Assembly (NCBI RefSeq): GCF_030297175.1
Contig: NZ_AP028070.1
Coordinates: forward strand, 62,001-126,000
DNA: 64,000 bases
Source: Marinobacter sp. LA51
Lineage (GTDB): Bacteria; Pseudomonadota; Gammaproteobacteria; Pseudomonadales; Oleiphilaceae
Direction: 5' to 3'
Shown: in pieces, positions 35,133-46,645 of the stretch
How the letters are laid out: each line of letters opens with the position of its first letter
Position numbering within the stretch: the first letter of the stretch is position 1
Translations under genes and position numbers: made by a program
The notes under the pieces: generated by a model
What the model was told of the DNA's origin: nothing
What the model saw: only the letters and a program-made list of their open reading frames with translations
Databases searched by the model: none

Positions 35133-36047
35133 TTAGCTATCGCCTTTTCGTGCCAGGAAACGGATAGCCGCGTCCACGGCATCACCGGCGGTGAGAAAGC
35201 TGGTGATGTGGCCGCGCAGGTGCATCCGGAACAGCTCGGTGTCGACGCTGTGTTCGGCCAGGGTGTCGCGGAAGGCCTCTGCCTGCCGGATCGGCACCAA
35301 GGAATCCATGGTGCCGTGGAACAGGAAGAATGGCGGCGCCTGGCGCGAAACATGGGCGATGGGGGACGCCTTGCGGTACGTCTCCGGAATGTCCTGTGCA
35401 CTGCCGCCCAGGAACTGGCGGATCAAACGGCCCGAGTCGAATGCCATCAGATCAGAAGGCAGCCCGCCCACCGCCACCGCTTCCAGCGTTGTGTCCGGCC
35501 CGCCATGGGGTTGGTTCAGTTCACTGTCGGTACTGGCAACCACGGCCAGCAGCGCCACCAGATGCGCGCCGGAGGAAAAGCCAAATCCACTGACTGCCGA
35601 GGTGTCCAGGCGGTATCGGTCGGCGGCCTGGTTCAGCCAGGTCCGAGCCACCTGTAAATCATGCAGCTGAGCCGGGAAGGTGAAATCAGGCGCAAAACGG
35701 TAGTCGATGTTCAGCACCGCGAAGCCATGACTGGCCAGCTCCTCGGCGATCCAGTCCATGTCTTCCCGAGACCGTCGCTCCCAGCCGCCGCCGTGGACCA
35801 TCAATACCACCGGTCTCGGTGTCGATTGTTCTGGCAGGTACAGATCGGCGTAAAGCGCCTGGGGCCAACCGTCGGGGGAGAAGCGCAGATCCCGTTCCAC
35901 CGTGTACCCGGTTTCATCAAGGGCCACCTCGGTGCCGGGCGCATTGGTGTGGGTTGAGCAGCCTGCTAATAGCGCCACACTTCCGAGCAGCCCGCCCAGC
36001 AGCCCGGTCAGCATCCGGCGGGTCAGCCTGGATTGGTTCTGAATCAT
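35133..36047 (-). CDS. Alpha/beta hydrolase lipoprotein (esterase-like)
   Basis: The protein has 304 residues with a lipobox LLAGC (Cys28). The oxyanion motif HGGGW is near residue 82 and the nucleophile elbow GFSSG near residue 155. The Asp of the triad may be in FLFHGTMDSLVP and the His in RGHITSF. This is the BD-FAE/HSL-like esterase type. The start at 36047 has a GAGGGAA site. It is divergent from the 3-hydroxybutyrate oligomer hydrolase, so it could act on related oligoesters; this is inferred from position only. Confidence 0.83.
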   Translation of the reverse strand: MIQNQSRLTRRMLTGLLGGLLGSVALLAGCSTHTNAPGTEVALDETGYTVERDLRFSPDGWPQALYADLYLPEQSTPRPVVLMVHGGGWERRSREDMDWIAEELASHGFAVLNIDYRFAPDFTFPAQLHDLQVARTWLNQAADRYRLDTSAVSGFGFSSGAHLVALLAVVASTDSELNQPHGGPDTTLEAVAVGGLPSDLMAFDSGRLIRQFLGGSAQDIPETYRKASPIAHVSRQAPPFFLFHGTMDSLVPIRQAEAFRDTLAEHSVDTELFRMHLRGHITSFLTAGDAVDAAIRFLARKGDS

Positions 36048-36144
36048 TGCTTCCCTCTCGTCCCTAATGGTCAATGTTCAATAGTACGATTCTGACTGTC
36101 GGCCGGATGCGGACGGCGTTTTTTCCCTGCCAATGACAGGCGAT

Positions 36145-36251
36145 TGTCCGATTCTCCATACGGTGTCCGGAATCTCGGACAGGCCGTCTTGCGGCTCTGC
36201 CCGGGCTTTTGTGAGCCCCAGTCGGTCTGCAGTTGTCCGGATTTCCGGATT
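36145..36251. promoter_or_regulatory. Enhancer palindromes for the sigma-54 activator (upstream cluster)
   Basis: Sites of the form TGTCCG-N6-CGGACA are present. 36164-36181 is a perfect copy, 36234-36251 has one arm ending CGGATT, and 36145-36162 has one intact half (TGTCCG). The same motif recurs at 40067-40147. The clusters precede both sigma-54 promoters of the locus, and the activator gene lies between them, so these are its probable binding sites. Confidence 0.75.
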
Positions 36252-36323
36252 GTTTTCACCTTTCCCCCACCAAAATTCAAAGCTGTTTTGAATTTTTTAC
36301 TTAAAAACAGCGAGTTGGGCGGT

Positions 36324-36340
36324 TGGCACAGGATACGCAT
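36324..36340 (+). promoter_or_regulatory. Sigma-54 promoter of oligomer hydrolase gene
   Basis: TGGCAC with GG at 36325-36326 and GC at 36337-36338 gives exactly the GG-N10-GC spacing of RpoN promoters (TGGCACAGGATACGCAT). It lies 67 bases before the start codon and 72 bases after the nearest enhancer palindrome. Confidence 0.8.
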
Positions 36341-36406
36341 AACCCAGGTTGGGCTGGAGCCCACGGGCATGACCCGTTCGTTAACAACAACAAACAAGGA
36401 ACGACA

Positions 36407-38512
36407 ATGAAACGAATCCTGCTGGGCATCGTGCTCGGTGCCTCCGTGTTTGCCTCTAGTGCCTGGGCCAAAGGCGACTTCCCGTTCAATTCCTTGCCCA
36501 GATTTATTCAGGGTGACGTTGAACAGACCTCTTTCGATGGCGTCACCGACGACCTGCTCACCGCTGGTCTCGGCGCATCCGGGCTGGCCGGCCCCGCGCC
36601 TGCATTCGATGATCCTCTGACACCGACACCGGCGGAACTGCGCCGCTTGGCCATCTACAACAACTACCGGGCCCTGGTGGATACCGCGCCTGGCGGTGGC
36701 TACGGCGTGTTCTTCGGTCCCGGTGTCGATGCCGAAGGTGAGGGTCTGATTGCCGGCGATGAATACCGTGCCTTCATGAAAGTTCGTGGCAGCAATGTGC
36801 CCGTGACGGTGATGGTTCAGGTACCGGCCAGTTTTGATCCGCGCAACGCCTGCATGATCACTGCACCGTCGTCCGGGTCCCGGGGTGTCTATGGCGCCAT
36901 TGGCACCGCCGGTGAGTGGGGCCTCAAAAAGGGCTGTGCCGTGGTCTACACCGACAAGGGCACCGGCACCGGTTCCCATAACCTGGAGACCAACGCCGCC
37001 CAGCAACTGGATGGCACCCTGACCGAGTCCGGGCGGCCGGTGCAGTTCCGGGCCGACCTGTCCGATTCGGCGCGAGCGGATTTCAGCGCCGTCTGGCCCG
37101 ACCGGATGGCGTTCAAACACGCCCACTCCAAAGCCAACCCGGAAGCGCGCTGGGGTCGCCATGTACTCCAGTCCATCCGTTTCGGTTTTTACGTGCTGAA
37201 TGAAAAATTTGGCCGCCCGCTGCGTAACGGCAAAACCCTGGTCACTCTTAAGCCGAGAAACACTGTGGTGATTGCTTCCAGTGTCTCCAACGGTGGCGGC
37301 GCTTCGGTGCGTGCCGCAGAACAAGATTGGTGGGGCCTGATCGATGGCATCGCGGTGTCCGAGCCAAACGTGAACCCTCGGGTGGATCGGCGCTTCACCA
37401 TTCGCCAGGGTGACGGGCCGGTGATCACCGAACACAGCCGCAGCCTGCTGGACTACACCACGGCGCTGGCGGTGTACCAGGGTTGTGCCAACCAGGCACC
37501 GGCGGTCCGCGACAGCGCACCCCTGAACGCGGTGTTTAACCCACCGGGCATTGGCGAAAACATCTGTCATGCCCTGGCGAACAAAGGCCTGGTCTCCGGC
37601 GCTACCCTGGACGAACGTGCCACCGACGCGCTGCGGATTCTCAACGAGGACTTTGGCATTCAGCCGGAGCAAAATCTGTTGGCACCGGTGCACTTTGGCC
37701 TCGCCGTGGCCCAGGGCATTTCCATGACCTACGCCAATGCCTATGCCCGGGCCGGGGTTGAGGACCGGCTTTGTGATCTCAGCCTGGCCGCGACCGATGT
37801 CGCCGGTGCGGTGACCCCGCTGGCGCCGGCCACAGAAGCCGCGCTGTTCTCCGCCAGTAACGGGATTCCGCCAACCGCCGGGGTGAATGTGGTTTATGAC
37901 GGAGCAGCGGGACAACCCACCAACCTGGCGGTCAGCGCCTCCCCCAGTTCCAGCCAGCAGGACTATGGCCTGGATGCCCTGCTGTGTCTGCGCAGCCTCG
38001 CGGAAGGCCGTGATGCTGTGACCGGCGGTCAACTCGATGGCGACACCGACGAACAGGCCCGTGCCATTGCCAAGGGTATTGCCCGGGTCCGGGCCTCTGG
38101 CAACCTGCGCCGTAAACCCGCGGTGTTCGTGACCGGTCGGGCCGATGCCATCCTGCCCATCAACCATACCTCACGGCCATACGTGGGCCTGAACCAGAAG
38201 GTTGAAGGTCGTCGCAGCAACCTGCGCTACTACGAGATTCTGAACGCCCACCATCTGGATGTGTTGAATGGCTTTCCCGGCCTCGCCGACCGTTATGTCC
38301 CGCTGCACCACTACTACTTCCAGGCTCTGGATCTGGTGTGGGCAAAGCTGAAGCATCGCCAGCCCCTGCCGCCGAGCCAGGTGGTTCGAACTCAACCCCG
38401 TGGCGACATCGGCACCCCGTTGTCTGAGCAGAATTTGCCAGCCATTGACCCGAATCCGGCCGATTCTGACCGCATCCTGTTTGTGGACAATCAGCTGCGT
38501 ATCCCGGACTAA
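36407..38512 (+). CDS. 3-hydroxybutyrate oligomer hydrolase
   Basis: This 701-residue secreted enzyme of the 3HB-oligomer hydrolase family cleaves short poly-3-hydroxybutyrate chains to monomers. It has a signal peptide (1-22, ending AWA). The N-terminal blocks [18 protein letters not shown] and [20 protein letters not shown] are family hallmarks, and the probable nucleophile Ser is in [11 protein letters not shown] near residue 289. The start at 36407 follows AAGGAACGACA. A sigma-54 promoter lies upstream; the activator and monomer catabolism genes follow downstream. Confidence 0.92.
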   Translation: MKRILLGIVLGASVFASSAWAKGDFPFNSLPRFIQGDVEQTSFDGVTDDLLTAGLGASGLAGPAPAFDDPLTPTPAELRRLAIYNNYRALVDTAPGGGYGVFFGPGVDAEGEGLIAGDEYRAFMKVRGSNVPVTVMVQVPASFDPRNACMITAPSSGSRGVYGAIGTAGEWGLKKGCAVVYTDKGTGTGSHNLETNAAQQLDGTLTESGRPVQFRADLSDSARADFSAVWPDRMAFKHAHSKANPEARWGRHVLQSIRFGFYVLNEKFGRPLRNGKTLVTLKPRNTVVIASSVSNGGGASVRAAEQDWWGLIDGIAVSEPNVNPRVDRRFTIRQGDGPVITEHSRSLLDYTTALAVYQGCANQAPAVRDSAPLNAVFNPPGIGENICHALANKGLVSGATLDERATDALRILNEDFGIQPEQNLLAPVHFGLAVAQGISMTYANAYARAGVEDRLCDLSLAATDVAGAVTPLAPATEAALFSASNGIPPTAGVNVVYDGAAGQPTNLAVSASPSSSQQDYGLDALLCLRSLAEGRDAVTGGQLDGDTDEQARAIAKGIARVRASGNLRRKPAVFVTGRADAILPINHTSRPYVGLNQKVEGRRSNLRYYEILNAHHLDVLNGFPGLADRYVPLHHYYFQALDLVWAKLKHRQPLPPSQVVRTQPRGDIGTPLSEQNLPAIDPNPADSDRILFVDNQLRIPD

Positions 38513-38523
38513 GCCGGTTCTTG

Positions 38524-38549
38524 GCCGCTCCGGCTGCATGCGGAGCGGC
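38524..38549 (+). terminator. Strong hairpin after oligomer hydrolase gene
   Basis: A nine-bp perfect stem (GCCGCTCCG / CGGAGCGGC) lies 12 bases after the stop. No T-run follows, so termination may be incomplete or factor-dependent. Confidence 0.5.
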
Positions 38550-38554
38550 TTAGT

Positions 38555-38583
38555 TTGCCCCCACCGAAGGGGGCCCATATACT
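38555..38583 (+). promoter_or_regulatory. Sigma-70 promoter of the activator gene
   Basis: TTGCCC (38555-38560), a 17-base spacer and TATACT (38578-38583) lie 43 bases before the activator start. This would give constitutive expression of the regulator while its targets use sigma-54. Confidence 0.6.
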
Positions 38584-38625
38584 TCCTGACTGCATCCGGG
38601 CCGCCGGATGCTGGGGTTTTTCACG

Positions 38626-40074
38626 ATGAATGACATTCAAGCCGGTGATGGTGCGCGGTACATGACAGAGCTGTTTTCTGAAAAGAACAAAAACGGACTG
38701 ACCCGTGACCTGATCGAAGCGCTGTTCCCAATGTTCGAGGAAGCCAGCGCCGGTGCCATTGCAGTGGACGGTCAGAGTCGTATTACCTGGATCAACAGCA
38801 GTTATTCACATTTGCTTGGTCTGGGCGATCCAGCCCGGGTCATTGGCAAGCCGGTACGCCAGCTGATCCCGCAGACCCGGATGCCCGAAGTGGTTGAGTC
38901 GGGCAAGCCGTTGCTGCTCGATATCATGGAGCACAACCAGCAGCAGCTGGTGGTGACCCGGCTGCCGTACTATGACGAATCCGGCCGCATCGTCGGTGCG
39001 GTGGCGTTTGTACTGTATGACGACCTGCAGCCTCTGACCCCCCTGGTTTCCAAATACCGGCGCCTGCATCAGGATCTGGCCGCCGCCCGCAAGGCGTTGG
39101 CCAAGAAGGTACGTGGCACCCGCTACAGTCTGGGCGATTTCGTTGGTGCCAGTCCGGCGGCCCTGGAGGTCAAGCGTCGGGCCCGTCTGGCGGCTGGCCG
39201 CGAGATGCCGGTACTGCTGCTGGGCGAAACCGGCACCGGTAAGGAAGTGTTGGCCCAGGCCATTCACACCGTATCGGCCCGGGCCGACAAACCGTTTGTT
39301 GGGGTTAACGTTGCCGCTATTCCGGATAATCTGCTGGAGGCGGAGTTTTTCGGGGTCGCACCGGGCGCCTACACCGGTGCTGATCGCCGCACCCGGGACG
39401 GTAAGTTCCAACTCGCCAATGGCGGCACCCTGTTCCTGGATGAGGTCGGTGATATGCCCCTGCCGCTGCAGGCAAAGCTGCTACGTGCCCTGCAGGAGGG
39501 TGAGATCGAGCCACTCGGTTCGAACAAGATCGAGCGGGTGGATGTGAGAGTCATCGCTGCCACCAGCCGAAACCTGGAAGCGATGATTGCCGAGGGCAGT
39601 TTCCGTTCGGATCTGTACTACCGGCTCAATGTGCTTGAAATTCCGATTCCACCCCTGCGGGACCGGTTGGCCGATCTGGGCGTGCTGTGTGAGTCGCTGT
39701 TGGGCGAAATTTGTGAAGGCCTGGAGCTGCGCGGCGAGATCACCGATGCCGGCGTGTCGGCCCTGGGTAGCTACGACTGGCCGGGCAATATCCGGGAGCT
39801 GCGGAATGTTCTGGAGCGGGCCCTGACCATGGGTGAAGAGGGCGGAATACTGGACGCCGATGCGGTGTTCAAGGTGCTACCCCGCAGCAGCGCCCGGCCG
39901 GTCTCTTCCCTGACCCCTCAGCCGGTGCGCCCGCTGGCCCAAACCCTGGCAGATGCTGAAGGTCAGGCCATTGAAGAGGCGCTGGTGGCCAGCCGTGGTA
40001 ATCGCACGCGCGCTGCCAAATTGCTGGGAATCTCCCGGTCTGTGTTGTACGAGAAGTTGGCGAAGCTGTCCTGA
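38626..40074 (+). CDS. Sigma-54-dependent activator of 3-hydroxybutyrate genes (HbcR-like)
   Basis: This 482-residue regulator has an N-terminal PAS domain (about 40-150) and an AAA+ domain with Walker A GETGTGKE near residue 200. The sigma-54 contact loop is GAYTGA near residue 246 and Walker B is GGTLFLDEVGD. A C-terminal Fis-type helix-turn-helix (NRTRAAKLLGISRSVLYEKL) ends the protein. There is no receiver domain, so a small molecule probably acts on the PAS domain. A comparable regulator, HbcR, is known for 3-hydroxybutyrate catabolism in Pseudomonas aeruginosa. TGTCCG-N6-CGGACA palindromes on both sides are its likely targets. Confidence 0.9.
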   Translation: MNDIQAGDGARYMTELFSEKNKNGLTRDLIEALFPMFEEASAGAIAVDGQSRITWINSSYSHLLGLGDPARVIGKPVRQLIPQTRMPEVVESGKPLLLDIMEHNQQQLVVTRLPYYDESGRIVGAVAFVLYDDLQPLTPLVSKYRRLHQDLAAARKALAKKVRGTRYSLGDFVGASPAALEVKRRARLAAGREMPVLLLGETGTGKEVLAQAIHTVSARADKPFVGVNVAAIPDNLLEAEFFGVAPGAYTGADRRTRDGKFQLANGGTLFLDEVGDMPLPLQAKLLRALQEGEIEPLGSNKIERVDVRVIAATSRNLEAMIAEGSFRSDLYYRLNVLEIPIPPLRDRLADLGVLCESLLGEICEGLELRGEITDAGVSALGSYDWPGNIRELRNVLERALTMGEEGGILDADAVFKVLPRSSARPVSSLTPQPVRPLAQTLADAEGQAIEEALVASRGNRTRAAKLLGISRSVLYEKLAKLS

Positions 40075-40147
40075 TTTCCGGACATGTGTCCCGACATCCG
40101 TACAAACCCCTACGACTGATGTCTAAATATGTCCGATTTTCCGGACA
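40067..40147. promoter_or_regulatory. Enhancer palindromes for the sigma-54 activator (downstream cluster)
   Basis: There are three 18-bp sites: 40067-40084 (TGTCCT-N6-CGGACA), 40087-40104 (TGTCCC-N6-CGTACA) and 40130-40147 (TGTCCG-N6-CGGACA, perfect arms). The first two start 20 bases apart, two helical turns. The first overlaps the activator's last codon and stop. The cluster lies 65 bases upstream of the TRAP operon sigma-54 promoter. Confidence 0.78.
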
Positions 40148-40211
40148 AATCATCCCGAACAATTTCTCTTCCTGAATGTTAACTGGCTGAAAATAATAGT
40201 AAATTTGCCTT

Positions 40212-40228
40212 TGGCACGTTGCCTGCAG
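40212..40228 (+). promoter_or_regulatory. Sigma-54 promoter of TRAP-bdh-aacS operon
   Basis: TTGGCACGTTGCCTGCAG contains GG at 40213-40214 and GC at 40225-40226 with 10 bases between, an excellent RpoN match. It lies about 175 bases before the dctP start, leaving a leader of about 160 bases with no gene. Confidence 0.85.
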
Positions 40229-40402
40229 AGACCGGTGTGCAGGACGTCAGAACAACGCAGAAAACAAGATTGACGCCTTTCGTTGGACCCCAAATTACCC
40301 GTGTCCGTCTGTTTCCTGCGATGTCTGACTATACTCAGACTAGGCCTGTCTAGGTTTGTACCCGGCAGGCCAGCCAAAATAACAATGCTAGGAGACTTGC
40401 CA

Positions 40403-41455
40403 ATGAAACTCTTGAAGGCCATCACCGGGATCGCCGGTGCGATTGCCCTGACGACGGGTTCCGCGGTAGCAGACGATCTACGATGGAAAATGCCTGTTGC
40501 CTTCGCCACCAACCTGCCCGGTCTCGGTTCACCGGCTGCCTGGGTTGCCGATAATCTCACCACCGCTTCAGACGGCAGCATTCAGGTTCGCGTTTATGAG
40601 CCAGGCAAGCTGGTTCCTCCCTTCGACATTCTGCAATCGGTTTCTGACGGCAAAGTCTCAGCCGGTTACACCTGGATCGGCTACGATCAGGGCAAAGTGC
40701 CTGCGATTCCGCTGTTCGCCGCTGTTCCCTTTGGCATGAAGCCCTGGGCGTATATCGGCTGGTATTACTACGGTGGCGGCCATGAAATGCTGCAGGAAAC
40801 TTACGCCAACAAGGGCTTCAAGGTGCATGCACAGCTTTGCGGCATTATCGGGCCCGAAACAGCCGGCTGGTATTCCAAGCCCATCGAATCGCTTGAAGAT
40901 TATCAAGGCTTGAAGATTCGCTTCGCAGGTCTGGGTGGCAAGGTCCTTGAGAAACTGGGCGCTTCCGTCACCATGATGCCCGGCGGCGAACTCTACCAGG
41001 CGCTGGAAAAAGGCACGATTGATGCCACTGAGTTTTCGATGCCCGCCATCGACCAGATTCTGGGCTTCAATCAGGTAGTCAAGTACAACCTGTTCCCGGG
41101 CTGGCACCAGCAGTTCACCGCACAGTACATGCTGATCAACGCGGATGAGTGGGCTAAGACCACCGATGCCCAGAAGGCACTGGTTGAAGCTTCCTGCACC
41201 GCCGCCACAACCCGCGGCCTGGCCGAAGGCGAGTACAAGAACGGTAAGGTTCTGGCCGAGTTCCAGAGCAAGGGTGTTCAGGCTGACCAGATTCCCCGCG
41301 ACGTTCTGCTCAAGCTGCGAGACGTGACCAACGAAGTGCTCGAAGAAGAAGCGTCCAAGGATGCTGACTTCAAGCGCGTTTACGAGAGTCAGCAGGAGTT
41401 TATGGAAACCTACAAGGTGTGGGACACCCGCGCCTATGTTCCAGCGGACCTTTAA
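40403..41455 (+). CDS. dctP: TRAP transporter substrate-binding protein
   Basis: This 350-residue periplasmic binding protein of the DctP/TakP type has a signal peptide (1-23, ending VADD). Ligand-region blocks are GYTWIGYDQGKVPAIPLF, IRFAGLGGKVLEKLGA and GTIDATEFSMPAIDQILGF. The family binds carboxylates, with a conserved Arg (here in LKIRFAG) contacting the carboxyl group. The genetic context points to 3-hydroxybutyrate or a related oxo/hydroxy acid. It has an AGGAG ribosome site and is followed by two hairpins before dctQ. Confidence 0.9.
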   Translation: MKLLKAITGIAGAIALTTGSAVADDLRWKMPVAFATNLPGLGSPAAWVADNLTTASDGSIQVRVYEPGKLVPPFDILQSVSDGKVSAGYTWIGYDQGKVPAIPLFAAVPFGMKPWAYIGWYYYGGGHEMLQETYANKGFKVHAQLCGIIGPETAGWYSKPIESLEDYQGLKIRFAGLGGKVLEKLGASVTMMPGGELYQALEKGTIDATEFSMPAIDQILGFNQVVKYNLFPGWHQQFTAQYMLINADEWAKTTDAQKALVEASCTAATTRGLAEGEYKNGKVLAEFQSKGVQADQIPRDVLLKLRDVTNEVLEEEASKDADFKRVYESQQEFMETYKVWDTRAYVPADL

Positions 41456-41471
41456 GGTTCGGGGCTGACCC

Positions 41472-41533
41472 AGAGCACCGGGCGCAATTCCGGTGCTCTT
41501 TTATATAGTCTGGATGGCCCTACGGGGCCATCC
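41472..41533 (+). terminator. Double hairpin between dctP and dctQ
   Basis: AGAGCACCGG / CCGGTGCTCT form a 10-bp stem (41472-41499) followed by TTTTATA. A second nine-bp stem, GGATGGCCC / GGGCCATCC (41512-41533), follows. The pair probably attenuates transcription or protects the 3' end of dctP mRNA so that binding protein is made in excess over permease. Confidence 0.65.
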
Positions 41534-41571
41534 TTGTTTCACGGCAGGCTTTCTGAACGAGGAACTGTTGT

Positions 41572-42210
41572 ATGACAGTGTCTGATAAAAGCTCACCGCC
41601 CGATGGGCATGTATCGGTGTCGGACGCCGGTCAATTGATTCATCATCACACCGAGTTTCCGACTACCTGGCTCAGCCAGTTTGTGGATGGTGTAATTTCT
41701 GCGATCGGCAAGAGCGCTTCCTGGCTCTGGATTGTGGTCACCGGTGTGATCATCTATGCAGTGGTGGGTCGCTACGTCTTTGGCGCCGGGTCGGTGACGC
41801 TGGAAGAAGTCCAGTGGCATCTGGCTGGCGCAGGTTGGCTGTTGGGCCTGGGCTATACCCTGGTAACCGATGATCATGTCAGGGTGGATGTTATCCATGA
41901 GCGCCTGTCTCTCAAAGGTCAGGCATGGATTGAACTGCTTGGTTTGTTATTGCTGCTGTTACCGTTTCTCGGGCTGGCAGTTTACGAAATGATTCCTTAC
42001 GCCTTTAGTTCCTGGGAACAGGGCGAGACCAGCCAGGCGCCTGCCGGGCTTCCCTACCGCTGGATTCTAAAGAGCATTCTGGCCGTGTCTTTTATTCTGC
42101 TGATTCTGGCTGCGTTATCCCGTCTGCTGAAAGTAACGGCTTTGCTGTTCGGTTTTCCAAAGCCAATCCGGATCGAGTCCGGGGACAATAAGAAAGAGGA
42201 TGCGTCCTGA
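41572..42210 (+). CDS. dctQ: TRAP transporter small permease subunit
   Basis: This 212-residue protein has four transmembrane helices, with the typical GRYVFGAGSVTLEEVQWHLAGAGWLLGLGYTL segment around residue 65-95. It pairs with the large permease; its stop codon shares a base with the dctM start (TGATG). Confidence 0.92.
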   Translation: MTVSDKSSPPDGHVSVSDAGQLIHHHTEFPTTWLSQFVDGVISAIGKSASWLWIVVTGVIIYAVVGRYVFGAGSVTLEEVQWHLAGAGWLLGLGYTLVTDDHVRVDVIHERLSLKGQAWIELLGLLLLLLPFLGLAVYEMIPYAFSSWEQGETSQAPAGLPYRWILKSILAVSFILLILAALSRLLKVTALLFGFPKPIRIESGDNKKEDAS

Positions 42211-43574
42211 TGGAGCTTGAAACCCTTTTTGTGATCGGCATGTTCCTGACGTTCGGGGCATTGTTGATGACCGGTTTTCCGGTTGCGTGGGTGTTGGGTG
42301 GCACCGCGGTTATCTGGACAGTCGTCGGTGTCATCGCCGTCGAGAATTTTGGTGCAAACCTATGGTTTGATTATTCCTCCTCCATGGGGCTTGTGCCTGA
42401 GAGGATATGGAAGGTTGTTAACAGCGAGACCCTTGTTGCACTGCCCATGTTTATCTTCATGGGCATCATGCTTGACCAGTCCGGAGTCGCGGAGCGACTG
42501 ATGAACAGCATGGTCAAGCTGTTTGGAGCTGTGCGCGGCGGTTATGCAGTTACCGTCATTGTTATCGGCGTACTGTTGGCAGCGACCACGGGTATCATCG
42601 GTGCGTCCGTTGTGTTGCTCGGCATGCTGTCATTGCCGGTGATGATGGAAAACAAGTACGACAAGGGTTTTGCCGTCGGTACCGCCTGTGCCACCGGTAC
42701 CCTGGGTATTCTGATTCCGCCCTCCATCATGTTGGTGTTGATGGCCGACCGCCTGGCGGTTCCCGAAGCGTCAGTGGGCGATCTGTTCATGGGCGCGTTC
42801 TTTCCCGGTCTCATGCTCGGTGCCATGTACGTGACCTACGCCATGGTTCGTCCCCTGCTGCAGCCGCACATGGCGCCGGTGCCTGAGGGCACGGAAAAAG
42901 TGACCTGGAGTATTGTCTGGGAAGTGGCAAAAGCCGTTGTGCCAACGGCCGCGCTGATTCTGGGCGTGCTCGGCTCCATCTTTGCCGGGATAGCAACGCC
43001 CACGGAGGCATCCGGTGTTGGTGCGTTGGGCGCCCTGATACTGGCTTTAATGGCCGGTCGACTGAACATGAAGGTCCTGAACTCCTCCATGCAGCAGACA
43101 ACCCGCACGGCTGCATTCATTTTTGCCATCTTCCTGGGTGCAACAGCCTTCTCTGTGGTACTGCGTGGGCTGGGCGGTGACCAGGTCATCGAGGACGCCC
43201 TGCTGGGATTGCCTTTCGGCCCCTACGGCATTGTTCTTGCCATCCTGTTCGGTGTCTTTCTGCTCGGCTTCTTCCTGGATTGGGTGGAAATCACCCTGAT
43301 CATCTTGCCCCTGGTAGCACCCGTGGTGCAGCAGCTTGGATTTGATCTGGTGTGGTTCACCATCCTGTTTGCGATGTGTCTGCAGACGTCGTTCCTGACC
43401 CCGCCGGTCGGCTTTGCCCTCTTCTACATCAAGGGTGTAGCGCCGCCGGAGATCAATGTGACCGATATCTACCGGGGCGTTATTCCGTTCATTATTATTC
43501 AGCTGATTGGTCTGGCTATCGTATTCGTCGTGCCGGAAATCGCGACCTGGCTGCCAAGCGTGGCTTATGACTAA
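42210..43574 (+). CDS. dctM: TRAP transporter large permease subunit
   Basis: This 454-residue membrane protein has about 12-13 helices and carries out Na+-coupled transport of the bound acid. DctM landmarks are [38 protein letters not shown] and [18 protein letters not shown]. It is of the TakM-like branch. It is translationally coupled to dctQ and 13 bases from the dehydrogenase gene. Confidence 0.94.
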   Translation: MELETLFVIGMFLTFGALLMTGFPVAWVLGGTAVIWTVVGVIAVENFGANLWFDYSSSMGLVPERIWKVVNSETLVALPMFIFMGIMLDQSGVAERLMNSMVKLFGAVRGGYAVTVIVIGVLLAATTGIIGASVVLLGMLSLPVMMENKYDKGFAVGTACATGTLGILIPPSIMLVLMADRLAVPEASVGDLFMGAFFPGLMLGAMYVTYAMVRPLLQPHMAPVPEGTEKVTWSIVWEVAKAVVPTAALILGVLGSIFAGIATPTEASGVGALGALILALMAGRLNMKVLNSSMQQTTRTAAFIFAIFLGATAFSVVLRGLGGDQVIEDALLGLPFGPYGIVLAILFGVFLLGFFLDWVEITLIILPLVAPVVQQLGFDLVWFTILFAMCLQTSFLTPPVGFALFYIKGVAPPEINVTDIYRGVIPFIIIQLIGLAIVFVVPEIATWLPSVAYD

Positions 43575-43587
43575 GGAGAAAATACCA

Positions 43588-44367
43588 ATGCGTCTGGAAA
43601 ACCGGATTGCACTGATCACCGGTGCCGGTCGTGGCATCGGTCGGGCCATCGCCGAGCACTACGGCCGCGAAGGTGCCCGTGTTGCGGTTGCTGACCTGAC
43701 CCTGGAAAGTGCCCAGGAAGCGGTGGACGCCATTGAGCAGGCCGGCGGAACCGCCATGGCTCTGGCCATGGACGTTACTGACGAGCACGCCGTGGACGCC
43801 GGTATGGCAGCCATTGTCGAGAAATGGGGTGGGCTGGATATTGCGTTGGCCAATGCCGGCATCCAGCACATCGATGCCGTACACAAACTGTCGTTTTCCG
43901 ATTGGCGCAAGGTCATGAACGTGCACCTGGACGGCGCCTTCCTGGTGACCCGGGCCGCCCTCAAGCAGATGTACGCCAGCGGTGGCGGCACCATGCTGTA
44001 CATGGGCTCGGTACACTCTCTGGAAGCCTCGCCGTTGAAGGCGCCATACGTGGCGGCCAAGCACGGTATGCTGGGCCTGTGCCGGGCCGTAGCGAAAGAA
44101 GGTGCGGAGCACGGGGTTCGCAGTAACATCATTTGCCCTGGTTTTGTTCGCACTCCGCTGGTCGACAAGCAGATTCCCGAACAGGCCAAAGAACTGGGCA
44201 TGTCCGAGGAAGATGTCATCAGTAAGGTAATGCTGAAAAACACCGTGGATGGTGAGTTCACCACCGTGGAAGATGTTGCCGAGCTGGCCGTTCATCTGGC
44301 GGCGTTCCCGTCAGCCGCGTTGACCGGTCAATCCATCGTGGTTAGCCACGGCTGGCACATGCAATAA
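43588..44367 (+). CDS. bdhA: 3-hydroxybutyrate dehydrogenase
   Basis: This 259-residue short-chain dehydrogenase oxidises 3-hydroxybutyrate to acetoacetate with NAD+. The cofactor motif is GAGRGIG (residues 12-18), followed by NAGIQH and catalytic YVAAK near residue 152. The C-terminus [14 protein letters not shown] matches BdhA proteins. The start at 43588 is preceded by AAGGAG overlapping the dctM stop. Context with acetoacetyl-CoA synthetase supports the substrate. Confidence 0.93.
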   Translation: MRLENRIALITGAGRGIGRAIAEHYGREGARVAVADLTLESAQEAVDAIEQAGGTAMALAMDVTDEHAVDAGMAAIVEKWGGLDIALANAGIQHIDAVHKLSFSDWRKVMNVHLDGAFLVTRAALKQMYASGGGTMLYMGSVHSLEASPLKAPYVAAKHGMLGLCRAVAKEGAEHGVRSNIICPGFVRTPLVDKQIPEQAKELGMSEEDVISKVMLKNTVDGEFTTVEDVAELAVHLAAFPSAALTGQSIVVSHGWHMQ

Positions 44368-44383
44368 GAGACAGGAGAGACGG

Positions 44384-46375
<1,992 letters not shown>

Positions 46376-46394
46376 AACCGACAAGGTTCGACGA

Positions 46395-46500
46395 GCGGCG
46401 GGATTATTGGTCTCCAAAACTGTGCGGAGCCATGGATGGCGGAGCTCAAGCGCCACAAGGATGTGCTTGAGCGGGTTTTGGAGGCCAATAATTTCGCCGC
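46395..46500 (+). repeat. Repeat family B, copy 2 (conserved core, variable arms)
   Basis: Two 26-base arms (46395-46420, 46475-46500) pair at 23 Watson-Crick positions. The other three are G-U wobbles on the plus strand. The loop carries GCGGAGCCATGGATGGCGGA, shared with the element at 21.1 kb, and an inner stem GCTCAAGC / GCTTGAGC. The arm sequence (GATTATTGG...) is unrelated to that of copy 1. Confidence 0.82.
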
Positions 46501-46575
46501 GACACGCCTGAATTGAAATCACGAATGTACGAAAGTTTCGTAAATTCGAGGCATTTCATCGTCCTGTAACGGGAA

Positions 46576-46645
46576 TTAGCGAACTTTTACTCCGTTCTTA
46601 TACTAAGATCGTAACCCCAATTTGTTAAAAAATGGTATCTTAGTA
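46576..46645 (+). promoter_or_regulatory. Candidate icd promoter with nine-bp inverted repeat
   Basis: TATACT (46599-46604) is a good -10 box, with TTAGCG a weak -35 17 bases upstream. Overlapping it, TACTAAGAT (46601-46609) pairs with ATCTTAGTA (46637-46645) across 27 bases. The repeat could be an operator or the first hairpin of the leader. A second short palindrome, TACGAAA-G-TTTCGTA, lies about 70 bases upstream. The gap from aacS to icd (375 bases) otherwise holds only repeat B2. Confidence 0.4.

Noticed and set aside
36080..36145. Possible second sigma-54 promoter reading toward the alpha/beta hydrolase gene
   Set aside because: A TTGGCAGGG sequence is present on the minus strand, but the GG to GC spacing is 12, not 10.
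36071..38167. Very long minus-strand open frame (698 codons) opposite the oligomer hydrolase gene
   Set aside because: Composition is rich in His, Gln, Gly and Arg with no recognisable domain. It mirrors the codon bias of the well-supported plus-strand gene, so it is an antisense shadow.
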